This document shows positions 6,999-16,600 of a DNA stretch of 64,000 nt, one piece after another; the stretch's first letter is position 1, and each line of letters starts with the position of its first letter. Location: positions 1 through 64,000 of the forward strand of contig CAJUKG010000009.1 of the NCBI GenBank assembly GCA_910586925.1. The letters run 5' to 3'. The notes below the pieces were generated by a model. That model searched no databases. It had not been told where the DNA came from and was given only the letters and a program-made list of their open reading frames with translations. This DNA is from an uncultured Christensenellaceae bacterium (GTDB taxonomy: Bacteria; Bacillota; Clostridia; Christensenellales; Pumilibacteraceae). The translations under genes were made by a program, and so were the position numbers.

Positions 6999-7963
6999 AA
7001 AAAGGCATTAAAATTTCGCTGGCGGTATCGGTTTTTCTCGTGCTGCTCGGCGCAGTGATTTTCATAATAGGCATGTCGGTGCTCGGCTGGGATTTCAAGC
7101 GATTGGACGCAACGGAGTATACGGCGCGCAGCTTCGCGGTACGCGAAGATACGAGCGTGACGCGCGTCGTTATAGACGTCGCATCGTTCCCCGTAGAGGT
7201 GGTAAAAGGCGACGCCGTATCGCTCGAGTATTACGACGCGACGAATTCCGAAGTGACGGTCGAATGTGCGGACGGCGTGCTCACGGTGCGGGAGAAGTAC
7301 GACTTTAATCCGTTTGTCACCGGTTTTTTCAATATCGGTCGCATGGATCGCAAGTATAAGCTGACGATCGCGGACGGAATGGACGCAGTGACGTTGGACG
7401 GCGTCAACGCGAATATAGAGTTCGACGGAATAACGATAGGCGAGCTTGCCGTGCGCACGACCAACACCGACATTTCCGTAATATCGAGCAATATCGGCAC
7501 GTTCGAGGTGAGGTCTACAAATCTTACGCTGTGTGTGAAAAACAGCGAACTCGGCGGCATGACGGTAAACGGCACAAACGTCGGCGCGGAGATAGAAAAC
7601 GTCGAGTGTCCGAAAATGCGCATAGACGCGACAAACCTCGATTTCGATGCGTCGGGCGCGCATATAGACGAGTTGTCCTCGGACGCGACTAACAACAACA
7701 CCGAGCTTCGCGATTCCGCCTGCACGAAACTCGATATAACGGGAACGAACGGAGATTACGAACTGCACGACGTCGCCGTAGATACCGCAGTGTTGCATGC
7801 GACAAATCTCGACGCGGAGCTGCGTATTGTCGGTATAGCGTCTGAATATACGGTGATTACGACGGGAAGGAATATGCCGCCGCAGCGCATCGGAAGCACC
7901 GATAAGTCGATAACGCTGTCGGGAACGAACAACGACGTATCGCTCGTATTCGTCGAGCGGTGA
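6995..7963 (+). CDS. DUF4097-like membrane-anchored beta-helix protein
   Basis: A 322-residue protein with one N-terminal membrane helix (about 5-28) and an extracytoplasmic region of repeated short beta strands with T/N-containing turns (TNTDIS, TNLTL, TNVGAE, TNLDFD, TNNNTE, TNGDYE, TNLDAE, TNNDVS). This regular ladder of TN turns is typical of the DUF4097/adhesin-like right-handed beta fold. The ATG overlaps the upstream stop (ATGA) and follows GGAG. It is the last gene of the PadR operon and is followed by a terminator. No enzymatic motif is seen. Confidence 0.85.
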   Translation: MKKGIKISLAVSVFLVLLGAVIFIIGMSVLGWDFKRLDATEYTARSFAVREDTSVTRVVIDVASFPVEVVKGDAVSLEYYDATNSEVTVECADGVLTVREKYDFNPFVTGFFNIGRMDRKYKLTIADGMDAVTLDGVNANIEFDGITIGELAVRTTNTDISVISSNIGTFEVRSTNLTLCVKNSELGGMTVNGTNVGAEIENVECPKMRIDATNLDFDASGAHIDELSSDATNNNTELRDSACTKLDITGTNGDYELHDVAVDTAVLHATNLDAELRIVGIASEYTVITTGRNMPPQRIGSTDKSITLSGTNNDVSLVFVER

Positions 7964-7984
7964 AAGTATAAATCATACTAACGC

Positions 7985-8020
7985 AAACAGCCTCGCAATA
8001 TTACTTGCGAGGCTGTTTGT
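7985..8020. terminator. Bidirectional terminator between convergent operons
   Basis: AAACAGCCTCGCAA (7985-7998) pairs perfectly over 14 bp with TTGCGAGGCTGTTT (8005-8018). It has T residues on the plus side and A residues on the other, so it can end both the PadR operon and the flotillin operon. Confidence 0.85.
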
Positions 8021-8045
8021 TGTGTAACCGTATTAACGTAAAAGA

Positions 8046-9497
8046 TTACTTCTTGCTCGGTTTTTTGGGCGTCGGTGCGGGCGCGGGAGTGTTTTCCGCG
8101 GACGCGCCGTTCTGCTCGGTGCCGAGATAAGCGGGGAGCTGCATGCCGTTCATTTTGAACAGCTCGTTGAGCGGGGGAACCGCGCCGAGCATGCCCGAAA
8201 GGAAGTTCGCTGTCGTCGGCTTGCCGTCCTGCATGCTGTCCCAAACGGTAACTTTGTCGATCTTGAGATTTTTGATCGCTTCGACTTGCTTTGCGACGAG
8301 GTCCTCGATTTTGTCTGCGATGAGGAGTTTTACTGCGTCGTCGCTGCTGCCGTTTGCAGCTTCGATTATCTTGCCGAAACCTTCCGCCTGTTTGGAGAGG
8401 ATCTCGAGCTGACCTTTTGCTTCCGCGACGTAACGCGCGTATGCCGCATCCGCTTCGCCCTTGGCTTTGCGGCGAATCTGTTCCGCTTCCGCTTCCGCTT
8501 CGATTTCCGCTTTCTGTTTTTGGATCTCGGCGTTTACGAGAACGTCGGCTTCGAGAGTGGCGCGTTCGCGCTTGGCACGTTCCGTTTCCGCCTGTTGCTC
8601 GGCGCGGTATGCGTCCTCGTTGGCTTTTGCTTGAGCGATAAACTCGGCGGATTGAGCGGAGCGGTTCGCTTCCGCTTCCGCTTCGCGCAGGCGCGAGTTG
8701 GATTGACTGATGAGCACTTTGGATTTGTTTTCGCCTTCGATAGCCTGCGAATTGGCGGCGGCGACTTGGATACGCTGTTCCATTTGCGCATTGGCTTGAC
8801 CGATCGCACCGTCGCGGTCTTTTTCTGCAACCGATTTTTTCGCATCGTTGATGACCTTTGCGGCGGCTTCTTTACCGAGGGACTCGATATAGCCCGATTC
8901 GTCCGAAATATCGGTAATGTTGACGTTGATGAGACGCAGACCTATTTTCTTAAGCTCGCCCTCGACGTTCACCGATACGGCGGCGAGGAATTTGTCGCGG
9001 TCGGTATTGATCTCCTCGATGTCCATCGTCGCGATGATCAAACGGAGCTGACCGAGAATAATGTCTTCCGCGAGTCGCTGTACCTCGTTGACGGGCAGGG
9101 AGCGAAGCCGCTCGGCGGCGTTTTGCATGATGCCCGGTTCGGTGGAAATGCCGACCGTAAAGCGCGACGGCACGTCGATACGAATGTTCTGACGGGACAG
9201 CGCGTTCTTGAGGTCTATTTGTATGGAGATAGGGGTGAGGTCGAGAAAGCTGTACGACTGAATGAACGGCACTATGAACGCCGCGCCGCCGTGGATACAC
9301 TTTGCCGAGCGCGCGGTGCCGTCGGCGGCTTTGCCGACTTTACCGTAAATGACCATGACTTTATCGGACGGGCATTTCTTGTAGCGCGTCGCGAGCATGG
9401 CTATCACGAGAATGATGAGTACCACGACCGCAACTACGACGCCGATGATGCCGCCGATAAGTCCGCCGCTCATTTCGGATAGAAGGGATGTTTGCAT
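8046..9497 (-). CDS. floT: Flotillin-like SPFH domain protein
   Basis: A 483-residue membrane-associated protein that organises ordered membrane domains. Residues 10-37 are a hydrophobic hairpin or helix, ~40-215 an SPFH/band-7 domain, and ~220-400 a long alanine/glutamate coiled coil with repeated AEAEA-type stretches typical of flotillins. The C-terminal ~40 residues are proline- and lysine-rich. The start is preceded by AAGGAG but with an unusually long 12-base gap. An NfeD-like gene lies directly upstream on the same strand, the standard partner of flotillin. Confidence 0.92.
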   Translation of the reverse strand: MQTSLLSEMSGGLIGGIIGVVVAVVVLIILVIAMLATRYKKCPSDKVMVIYGKVGKAADGTARSAKCIHGGAAFIVPFIQSYSFLDLTPISIQIDLKNALSRQNIRIDVPSRFTVGISTEPGIMQNAAERLRSLPVNEVQRLAEDIILGQLRLIIATMDIEEINTDRDKFLAAVSVNVEGELKKIGLRLINVNITDISDESGYIESLGKEAAAKVINDAKKSVAEKDRDGAIGQANAQMEQRIQVAAANSQAIEGENKSKVLISQSNSRLREAEAEANRSAQSAEFIAQAKANEDAYRAEQQAETERAKRERATLEADVLVNAEIQKQKAEIEAEAEAEQIRRKAKGEADAAYARYVAEAKGQLEILSKQAEGFGKIIEAANGSSDDAVKLLIADKIEDLVAKQVEAIKNLKIDKVTVWDSMQDGKPTTANFLSGMLGAVPPLNELFKMNGMQLPAYLGTEQNGASAENTPAPAPTPKKPSKK

Positions 9498-9548
9498 GAT
9501 GTTTTTTTACTCCTTGTTCAGATGATATTATTTATATGTACGCCGAAG

Positions 9549-10253
9549 TTATTCGGTCGTTACCGTGATCGACGGCTTTTTATACTTTTCGACGACGAGC
9601 ACATTGCCGTTTATGCAACCCGTCACTTTGATCTCCGCGGCGGTGGGGATCTCGTCGCCGTCCGTCACCGCGTCGTACTCGGCATAGCGTTCCTGTATAA
9701 GCACGTTCACTTTGCCCGATCCCGAGCGTGCGGGGGGAACGGTGAGATATACCGTGCCTGTTTTTCCGATCGCGTTGGACGGATTTATGTTGCCGGTGCT
9801 CTGCAATTTTTCCATGCCGAGAAGGGCAGCCGCCATGCCGCACGCCGCCGCCATGCCGCATATGACCGCTATGATCGCGGCGAAATACCAATCGAGCACG
9901 TAGCACAGCGTGTAACATACCCAGGACCCGACCGCGGCAAACGCTATTATCGAGCGCAAGCTCAACAGTCGCAGTCCGAACGGCATGGACGCGCCGCCCG
10001 ATTTTCCGCCCGTCGGAATATCGTCGCCCGTATCGGACAGCGAAACATTGTTGAGGTCGGGATCGAAAGCTCCGCCGCCGTCGTAATCGGTGACGCCGCC
10101 GGAAACGTCCGCGTCGGACGCGCCGCCCGGTATATCCGCATCGCTGCTGCCGCCGACGAGCATGAATATGATTTGAAATATCAAAATCGCCGTTGCGGCG
10201 CAGGCGATGACGAACGTCACCTGTTGCAGAGTGGACATATCATTCCACCACAT
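9549..10253 (-). CDS. NfeD-like membrane protein with OB-fold end
   Basis: A 234-residue protein. It has an N-terminal helix (about 10-32), an aspartate/glycine-rich linker, two or three membrane helices (about 95-150), and a C-terminal region (about 160-225, beginning IGKTGTVYL) matching the soluble OB-fold NfeD domain. GGAGGT lies 7 bases before the ATG. It is first in the operon with flotillin, 51 bases upstream of it, which supports the assignment because NfeD proteins and flotillins work together. A consensus promoter lies at 10288-10316. Confidence 0.87.
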   Translation of the reverse strand: MWWNDMSTLQQVTFVIACAATAILIFQIIFMLVGGSSDADIPGGASDADVSGGVTDYDGGGAFDPDLNNVSLSDTGDDIPTGGKSGGASMPFGLRLLSLRSIIAFAAVGSWVCYTLCYVLDWYFAAIIAVICGMAAACGMAAALLGMEKLQSTGNINPSNAIGKTGTVYLTVPPARSGSGKVNVLIQERYAEYDAVTDGDEIPTAAEIKVTGCINGNVLVVEKYKKPSITVTTE

Positions 10254-10287
10254 AGTCGTTACCTCCGTGCGGTTTACCCGCTATTTC

Positions 10288-10316
10288 AGTATATCAAAAC
10301 AGTGCATGTTTGTCAA
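10288..10316 (-). promoter_or_regulatory. Promoter of the NfeD-flotillin operon
   Basis: On the minus strand TTGACA (10316-10311), 17 bp, TATACT (10293-10288), about 35 bases upstream of the NfeD start. Confidence 0.85.
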
Positions 10317-10426
10317 TACCTTATACATAATTATAATATATGCAGTTAAAGCGCAGATTACGGGAAGATTAAAATATCATTAGTTTTTCCGCGTCGTGTG
10401 GAAAATTTTACGGCTGCGGCGACCTA

Positions 10427-10455
10427 TTGACAAAAGTTTTTCTGTATAATATAAT
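10427..10455 (+). promoter_or_regulatory. Promoter placing the transcript start at the ATG of the 10462 gene
   Basis: TTGACA (10427-10432), 17 bp, TATAAT (10450-10455). Six bases later comes the ATG. The expected first transcribed base coincides with the start codon, leaving no room for a ribosome site. Confidence 0.85.
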
Positions 10456-10461
10456 ATACGC

Positions 10462-11718
10462 ATGATACGGTATAGAGCAAAAAGAACTTGTTTCACCCGC
10501 GCCGAGCTTTACGCGGTCACGCCCAAAAAATCCCGACAAGCGACGCCCGTCGCGCGACGGATAAGTCTGCGTGTGCGCGTGCTTCTTGCGGTCACGGCTG
10601 TCCTGCTTGTTCCGCTTATTATAATGCTGTGTATTCGCTCGACGCCGTCGGTCGCGGAATGGTGGACTCGACATATTCAGGCGGGGTGGGAGAAGCTCGT
10701 CGGCACGCTCACGTCGTGGATACCGTTTTCGGTGTTCGAACTGTTTATTGCCGCCGCCGTGATAATTGTCGTGTATTTATTCGGCAGAATGATATTCGCG
10801 CTTCGGGCGCGGCGGTTCCAAACCGTGATCGCGGGGCTTCTCGGCGTCGTTATAGCAATAGTATATATTCTCGATATGTATGTTCTGTCGATGGGGTTCG
10901 GATATTACCGTGCGGCAATGCCGCTTCCGCAAGCGGGGCGGGATTATGACAAAGCTCAAGCGATCGCCGCCGCCGAGTATTTCGCCGCCGACTACAACGC
11001 GTTGTCGCGGGAGCTTCGGCGGGACGAAAACGGCTGTGTTGTGTGTCCGTACTCGTTTTCGGAGCTTGCCGACCTAATTGCCGCGGAGTACGAAAAACTC
11101 GACGACGATTATTTTGCCGCGTACACGCCGACGGTAAAGCCCGTCGTTAACAGCTTTTTATTGTCCGATATGCTTATCACGGGCATAACGTTTTTGCCGT
11201 TCGGCGAAGCGACTGTCAATACTCTCGCGCCGCCGTCGGAGATCCCCGCGACTATGGCGCACGAGCTTGCGCACACCAAAGGCGTACAGCGCGAGGGCGA
11301 CGCCAACCTTCTTTCGTACTATATTCTTTTGTCGTCGGACAACGATTATCTGCGGTACTGCGGATATTATACCGCATACGACAGCATGCCCGCGGCGGTG
11401 CGACTGCATGACGACCGCGAGGAGTACGAAAGGCTGTACGACGCCGCGCCGCGCGAGGCGAGGGCGGAACGTGCGTTCGCGCGCAAGTATTGGAACAGCC
11501 AACCCGATTTTATCGGCAACGTCGCTCGATTCTTCAACGACATATATCTCTCGCTCAACGGCGCGATAAACGGCACGGGAAGTTATAACGACGGCAATAT
11601 CAGCGACGTCATCATTTCGACCGATCCCGATACGGGCGAACAACAGCGCGAAATATATTACTCGCAGACGCAGAAGATGATGTTTGCGATATACGAAGCG
11701 CGATTGCGTGACCGATGA
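10462..11718 (+). CDS. DUF3810-like membrane metallopeptidase
   Basis: A 418-residue protein with a basic cytoplasmic start, three N-terminal membrane helices (about 34-57, 90-112, 118-140) and a large external domain. Around residue 270 it has MAHELAHTKG, an HExxH zinc-protease motif, followed by REGDANLLSYY, whose glutamate could be the third zinc ligand. This layout matches the DUF3810 family, whose substrate is not known. No ribosome site precedes the ATG and the promoter implies a leaderless mRNA. The next gene converges with only about 24 bases between and no clear terminator. Confidence 0.85.
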   Translation: MIRYRAKRTCFTRAELYAVTPKKSRQATPVARRISLRVRVLLAVTAVLLVPLIIMLCIRSTPSVAEWWTRHIQAGWEKLVGTLTSWIPFSVFELFIAAAVIIVVYLFGRMIFALRARRFQTVIAGLLGVVIAIVYILDMYVLSMGFGYYRAAMPLPQAGRDYDKAQAIAAAEYFAADYNALSRELRRDENGCVVCPYSFSELADLIAAEYEKLDDDYFAAYTPTVKPVVNSFLLSDMLITGITFLPFGEATVNTLAPPSEIPATMAHELAHTKGVQREGDANLLSYYILLSSDNDYLRYCGYYTAYDSMPAAVRLHDDREEYERLYDAAPREARAERAFARKYWNSQPDFIGNVARFFNDIYLSLNGAINGTGSYNDGNISDVIISTDPDTGEQQREIYYSQTQKMMFAIYEARLRDR

Positions 11719-11742
11719 GGCTTTATCGAGAAATATTTTCGA

Positions 11743-12381
11743 CTAAACTGTGAGCGAACGCTTTTTTCGCGTTGCGGGCAGCAGTTTCAGTTTGTTCAAC
11801 AGCGGCAACAGCATTACGGTTATCGCTATGTTTATCGCGCCGACTGCGCACTGCAACGCGCGTGATGCGATATATACCGAAAGTGCGCGGTCTGCCCACG
11901 AAGCGAGCTTGAGATAGTATTTGCACCACACCCATATCGCGAACGAGTCGAATATCAGTGTGACGAATACCGTGCACAGCACGCCCGCTATTATGAAGCG
12001 CGAAAGATTGGTGCGTGTAGGCAGTTTGAAACACAGCCCCGCGATCACGCCGTACATGATGCAGCCGAGGTTGAGCAGCGGGTTTATCGCGCCTTGCGGG
12101 ATCACGATCGCGCCGATAAGATCGGACAGTCCGCATACTGCGCCGCCGCCGATCGGTCCGAGCGTTGCCGCAGCGATCAGCCATACCGCATAAATAGGCG
12201 TGATCTTGAAAGAGTCGGTCAACGTCAAAAGCTGACCGAGGAATTTCATCACGATCGCGAGTGCGGTGAATACGGCGGCATATGTCAGCCATTTTGTGGT
12301 GCCGAAGATGGGTTTGTGCGAGCGGACCGTATCAATATTATTGTTGTCCGGAGTCGCAATTTCCTGTTGATGTCTTTTCAT
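11743..12381 (-). CDS. folT: ECF transporter S component, folate (FolT) type
   Basis: A 212-residue membrane protein with about six helices. The central stretch (IYAVWLIAAATLGPIGGG, then CGLSDLIGAIVIPQGAINP) matches the folate-type substrate-binding subunits of energy-coupling-factor transporters. It would need the shared EcfA/A'/T module, which is not in this window. Substrate assignment rests on similarity only. AAGGAG lies 13 bases before this ATG and 10 before a TTG at 12384, so either may be the start. No riboswitch is visible in the short upstream gap. Confidence 0.8.
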   Translation of the reverse strand: MKRHQQEIATPDNNNIDTVRSHKPIFGTTKWLTYAAVFTALAIVMKFLGQLLTLTDSFKITPIYAVWLIAAATLGPIGGGAVCGLSDLIGAIVIPQGAINPLLNLGCIMYGVIAGLCFKLPTRTNLSRFIIAGVLCTVFVTLIFDSFAIWVWCKYYLKLASWADRALSVYIASRALQCAVGAINIAITVMLLPLLNKLKLLPATRKKRSLTV

Positions 12382-12481
12382 CAATGTCGGGCTTCTCCTT
12401 TATATGAAGTTGCCCCTATTATATCACGCGGCGGTTGCAATGTAAAGCGATTGTAAACGCAAAGCAGTACATGTATAAAAA

Positions 12482-13975
12482 TTATTTTGCGGCGAGACGT
12501 TTTCGGCTTCTTTTTCCGCCTTTGCGCTTGGAAATATTGACGTCGATCTTGACCGCGCCGAACACGACGGCGATGAGCGCGGAAAAGCATACGCCGCCTA
12601 TGCCTGCGAGTATTATCGGAATGACGGTGCCGGGAATTATCGAGTACACGTATACCGTGAACAGCCACGCGGGGTAGCCTGCGGCGAGGCAGATGAAAAG
12701 AGGTTTGAAGAACGTCAGTTTTATGCCCGTGCGACGTTTAATGTCTATTATGTCGAGCACCGACGACAGAATGAGGCTCGCTCCGAACGCTATCATATAA
12801 ACGTCCATGTCGAACTTTCCGTAGAACGCGAAACATATTGCGTACATCGTCACCGCGCCTATAAGATAGTTGATCAGCGATTTTTTCTCGAGGTCGAGGG
12901 AATTGAGCATGGACGAAGCGATGTTTTCAAACGACAGCGGGATAAGCAACCATGCCGATTTCTCGAGAAAGATACCCGCATCGGTGTTGTTGTAGATGAA
13001 TTTGCCGAGCGGATTGCCGAGTGCGCAGTATGCGGGTAAGATCACCGCCGCGACGATCACCGAGAACGACAGCGCGTTTTCTATCTGGCGGCGCGTGCTC
13101 GTTTTGTCGCCGCGGGCGTACGATTCGGAAAGGGTGGGGATCATGACAAACGCGAGCGAGCCGACTACCGTGATCGGCAGGTACAGGAGCGGCAACGCCA
13201 TGCCGACGCACGATCCGAACACGTACATGGACTGCTCGGTGTTGAGTCCTGCCGACATAAGTAAGAACGGTATCGCGATAGCCGTTATGTAACCGTTGAC
13301 GCTCGAAGCGGTGCGCGACACGGTGATGGGAAGCGAGGTGGTGAAAAGCGGCTTGAAATGCGTTTTGGGGCTTCGGAGCTTGCGCCGACCCGCGAAGTAG
13401 AATATCATGCAGGCGACAGCCGACACCGCGCATGCCACCGTCATCGACAGTGCGACGGCGGCGAGCTTGTCGCGGAACAGGAAGAACAGCGCGACGCAAC
13501 ATACTATGCGCGCGACTTGCTCGATAAGTTCGACTATGCTCACCGAAGCGAATTTTTTCTCCCCCCAAAGCACGCCGCGGAATGCCGAGTACACGCCCGA
13601 AAATACGAGCGCGGGCAGCATTATGAATACGAGAGTCATGGACTCGGGTTCTGCGAAAAGCGAGCCGATCGGTTTGCCGCAGATCAGAACGACGGCGCAT
13701 ATCACCGCCGCTACTATAAGTTCGAGTATAAGAGCCGCCGAGCAAACTCCGCCGCTCGCGCCACGGTCTTTCGCGGTCAGTTTGGAAACGACGAGCGGAA
13801 TACCCGACGTCAGCAGGGTGAGCAGTACGAAAAAGAATGACAGTGCCACCGAGTACACGCCCATGCCGACCGCGCCTATTTCGCGCGATAGGTATATCTT
13901 GAATAAAAAGCCGAGAAGTCTCTCCGCTACGGTGAACGACGTGAGCGTGATCACCGCTTTCGCCATAGGTTTCAT
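12482..13975 (-). CDS. Lipid-linked oligosaccharide flippase, SpoVB/MurJ-like
   Basis: A 497-residue membrane protein with about 12-14 helices of the MVF/MOP exporter superfamily. The start (TLTSFTVAERLLGFLFKIYL, then SREIGAVGMGVYSV) is the signature of SpoVB and related polysaccharide biosynthesis flippases, which move lipid-linked precursors across the membrane. The C-terminus is a short basic tail. No clear ribosome site precedes the ATG: ATAGGCTT comes directly before it, and a TATCAT box sits 6 bases upstream. In sporulating relatives SpoVB serves cortex synthesis; here envelope precursor transport is the safer statement. Confidence 0.88.
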   Translation of the reverse strand: MKPMAKAVITLTSFTVAERLLGFLFKIYLSREIGAVGMGVYSVALSFFFVLLTLLTSGIPLVVSKLTAKDRGASGGVCSAALILELIVAAVICAVVLICGKPIGSLFAEPESMTLVFIMLPALVFSGVYSAFRGVLWGEKKFASVSIVELIEQVARIVCCVALFFLFRDKLAAVALSMTVACAVSAVACMIFYFAGRRKLRSPKTHFKPLFTTSLPITVSRTASSVNGYITAIAIPFLLMSAGLNTEQSMYVFGSCVGMALPLLYLPITVVGSLAFVMIPTLSESYARGDKTSTRRQIENALSFSVIVAAVILPAYCALGNPLGKFIYNNTDAGIFLEKSAWLLIPLSFENIASSMLNSLDLEKKSLINYLIGAVTMYAICFAFYGKFDMDVYMIAFGASLILSSVLDIIDIKRRTGIKLTFFKPLFICLAAGYPAWLFTVYVYSIIPGTVIPIILAGIGGVCFSALIAVVFGAVKIDVNISKRKGGKRSRKRLAAK

Positions 13976-14071
13976 AAGCCTATGATATGACGGGCGGTGC
14001 GCGATAATGCCAACGGCGTTCTTTCCGAAACATTAAATTTCGGTTAGAATATACTTATTTCGTCGCTATTC

Positions 14072-14100
14072 TTGCTATTTTTCACAAAATCTGTTATATT
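14072..14100 (+). promoter_or_regulatory. Promoter of the tandem lipoprotein genes
   Basis: TTGCTA (14072-14077), 17 bp, TATATT (14095-14100). The GTG start of the next gene lies 6 bases after the -10, at the expected transcript start. Confidence 0.7.
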
Positions 14101-14106
14101 ATAAAT

Positions 14107-16587
14107 GTGAATATGTTTGCGGATAAAATCCCGTTTCGTCGTATAGTCGCGGCGACGGTCATAATGGCTCTTGCCGCATTGCTGACAGCTCTATTTGTCG
14201 GTTGCGGGTCGGAGAGCGTGCCGTCGCTTCGTTGCGACGGTATAACGCTGTGCATAGGCGAAAGCCGCGACATATTGCATTACGTGTATTTTACGCCCGC
14301 GGTTGCCGCCGAACGCGAAGTGGTATTGAGTGCGGACGGCGATTGCGTCGAGATAGACGGCACTGTCGTCACGGCGGTGCGAAGCGGCGAATGTTCGGTG
14401 ACGGTTCGCGGCAAAGACGGCGAAGCGGCGATCCGCGTTTCGTGCGTCTACCGCGAAGCGGGCGAGCCTGCGCTCGAAATGTCGCGGCTTATACAGACCG
14501 CGTCTTCCGTTTCGGATATTTCGGAAGTGACGTTCTCGGTGCGGTTTATAGAACCCGTCGATCCCGAACTCGAAGTCGTTTGGTCGGTGGACGGTGCGGC
14601 GGCGGGGAGCGGGCGCGAGTTCTCGTACAGACCGAGCGGGTATGGCGAATTCAAAGTCGCCGCGGTCGCGGGCGGAGCGAACGTCGGCGACACTGTGCGC
14701 GTGTACCGACCCGCGAATACCGAAGTGACGTTCGCAGGAGAGAAAGAACAGCGCGGCACGTACTCCTACGTTTCGTACTCGGCGCGGCATTTCCCGCACC
14801 CCGACAATCCGCGCGCCGTATATGTTTGGCGCGTGAACGGGGAAGCGCGCGGCGACGAGGCGAATTTCCGATTTATGCCGAGTGAGCCGGGAGAATACAC
14901 GGTTTCGCTCGAGGTGAACGGCAAAGACGTTCCGCTCGGCAATAACGGCACAGTCACCGCAAGCGACGCATACGCCGTCGAATGTGCGGTGGCGTTCGAC
15001 GACCGCGACGGCGTATACATAGAGTGGGCGGGCGACCGCATTGCGTCGCGAGTGAGCGTGATCGCGCCGAACGGCGTACGCAGCGATCTGTGCGCGACGG
15101 ACGCGCGACACGCGTATCTTTTCGGGCGCGGGACGTTCGATGCGACCGAGTTAATAGACGTTTTCGCCGCAGAACCGGGCGTGTACGATATAACCGTTTG
15201 CTTCGACGGCGAAAGCGAGTGCGTTTTTTCGCAGTATCCGATACGTGCGAAAGAATTCGCGGACGATAAGCCGTTTGTGAAAAATACGTTTGTTTCGGAC
15301 ATTGACGACGGTTGCGAATTGATCGACGACGGGTATGCGATCGGACTGCGCGAAATCGAGTGTTATATCGCAAACGGCGGGCGCGAAACGCTCGATGCGA
15401 TGATGAATTACGCCGCCGTTCTCGGAATGACGGGGCGGAGCGAGCTTGACGGAAATATCGCGAAAATCTCGTTCGACGACTATGTCAACGCGCCCGACAG
15501 ATTCGACGAAATGCCCGATATAACGCGCATGTATACCGAACTTCCGCATATCGAGTACGACTCCGCGGCGCGTCGTCCGCAGTCATATGTATTCGATATA
15601 GACCGAATAAAGCGCGGCGTGGAAGTGGAGAATTCGTCGCAGCTCGTCACGGTTGCGACGCGCGGGCTTCGTCCCGTGCCCGTGTCCGGTTCGCCTGCGC
15701 AGACGGTGTACGCATCGGTGCGGGCAAAGCTGTCTGGGATAATCGGCGCGCGTTACACGGCGGAACGGAAAATTCATGCGATTTACGATTGGCTGCAGTG
15801 GGTCACGGTTTGCGTAGATGACGGCACGGACAGAAACTGTGCGAGCAATTATGCGGAAGCGGTGTTCGGATATTCGACGATGCAGGGCGGCGATGCTCGG
15901 CGTGCGGTCGTTACGAGCGAAGGCATGGCGAAGTGCTTTTCGCTCATGTGCGCCGTCGAGGGGATCGAATGTATGACTTACGTCGTGCTCGGCGATACCC
16001 ATTATGCAAACAAAGTCAAGCTCGACGGAGTGTGGTACAACGTCGATGCGTATGCGGGCAAGGCGAACGAGTCGGAGCTGGGGCTTGCGCGTTCGTCGCA
16101 GCTCGGAACGCATCGCGCACTGCTTATAGACGATGCGGAAGCCGTGAAGCTCGGTCTGTATCCCGCATTCGGCGAATATGCGGCGAATAGCGTGGAGCGG
16201 AGTTTTTATTTGTTAAAGACGAAGCGCGACGGACTGTATGTCGACAGATACTTAAAGCCCGACGAGTGCAAAGACTATGCGACGGCGAAAGCGATCGTTT
16301 TCGACTGTTTTGCGTCGCGGAGCACAGGCAGTGTGTCGGTGCCCGTGCTTGCGGGGATAGAAACGTACATGGTGACGACGCTCGGTGCGGAATTGCGGCT
16401 GGGCGACGGACTTTCGGATAAAGACGTCGACGGCGTGCGCGATATGATATTAAAGGCGGTGAACGAGTATGCGGTCGGCGTGTACGGCAAGGCGTTCCCG
16501 CAAAATGCGGTGAGAATAACGCGCATAGGCGATTACCTGCATATAGTCGCTTCTACATTCGGCATGACGGCGGAGCCTGTCGAGTAG
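14107..16587 (+). CDS. Large lipoprotein with degenerate transglutaminase-like domain
   Basis: An 826-residue lipoprotein with lipobox LFVGC near residue 36. It has a Big2-like Ig domain after the anchor (about 40-120), further Ig/PKD-like beta modules, and a C-terminal transglutaminase-like domain starting near residue 548 (ERKIHAIYDWLQW). Compared with its downstream paralogue, the catalytic cysteine is serine (TSEGMAK, Ser604), while the histidine (His632) and aspartate (Asp647) remain with the same 15-residue spacing. It is therefore probably inactive as a protease or transglutaminase. The start is GTG at 14107 or ATG at 14113; neither has a ribosome site. The paralogue follows 13 bases after the stop. 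Confidence 0.83.
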   Translation: MNMFADKIPFRRIVAATVIMALAALLTALFVGCGSESVPSLRCDGITLCIGESRDILHYVYFTPAVAAEREVVLSADGDCVEIDGTVVTAVRSGECSVTVRGKDGEAAIRVSCVYREAGEPALEMSRLIQTASSVSDISEVTFSVRFIEPVDPELEVVWSVDGAAAGSGREFSYRPSGYGEFKVAAVAGGANVGDTVRVYRPANTEVTFAGEKEQRGTYSYVSYSARHFPHPDNPRAVYVWRVNGEARGDEANFRFMPSEPGEYTVSLEVNGKDVPLGNNGTVTASDAYAVECAVAFDDRDGVYIEWAGDRIASRVSVIAPNGVRSDLCATDARHAYLFGRGTFDATELIDVFAAEPGVYDITVCFDGESECVFSQYPIRAKEFADDKPFVKNTFVSDIDDGCELIDDGYAIGLREIECYIANGGRETLDAMMNYAAVLGMTGRSELDGNIAKISFDDYVNAPDRFDEMPDITRMYTELPHIEYDSAARRPQSYVFDIDRIKRGVEVENSSQLVTVATRGLRPVPVSGSPAQTVYASVRAKLSGIIGARYTAERKIHAIYDWLQWVTVCVDDGTDRNCASNYAEAVFGYSTMQGGDARRAVVTSEGMAKCFSLMCAVEGIECMTYVVLGDTHYANKVKLDGVWYNVDAYAGKANESELGLARSSQLGTHRALLIDDAEAVKLGLYPAFGEYAANSVERSFYLLKTKRDGLYVDRYLKPDECKDYATAKAIVFDCFASRSTGSVSVPVLAGIETYMVTTLGAELRLGDGLSDKDVDGVRDMILKAVNEYAVGVYGKAFPQNAVRITRIGDYLHIVASTFGMTAEPVE

Positions 16588-16600
16588 TTTGGGAGGAGTT

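Noticed and set aside
8286..9482. Plus-strand frame of about 400 codons opposite flotillin
   Set aside because: Mirrors the flotillin coiled coil in antisense; composition is not protein-like.
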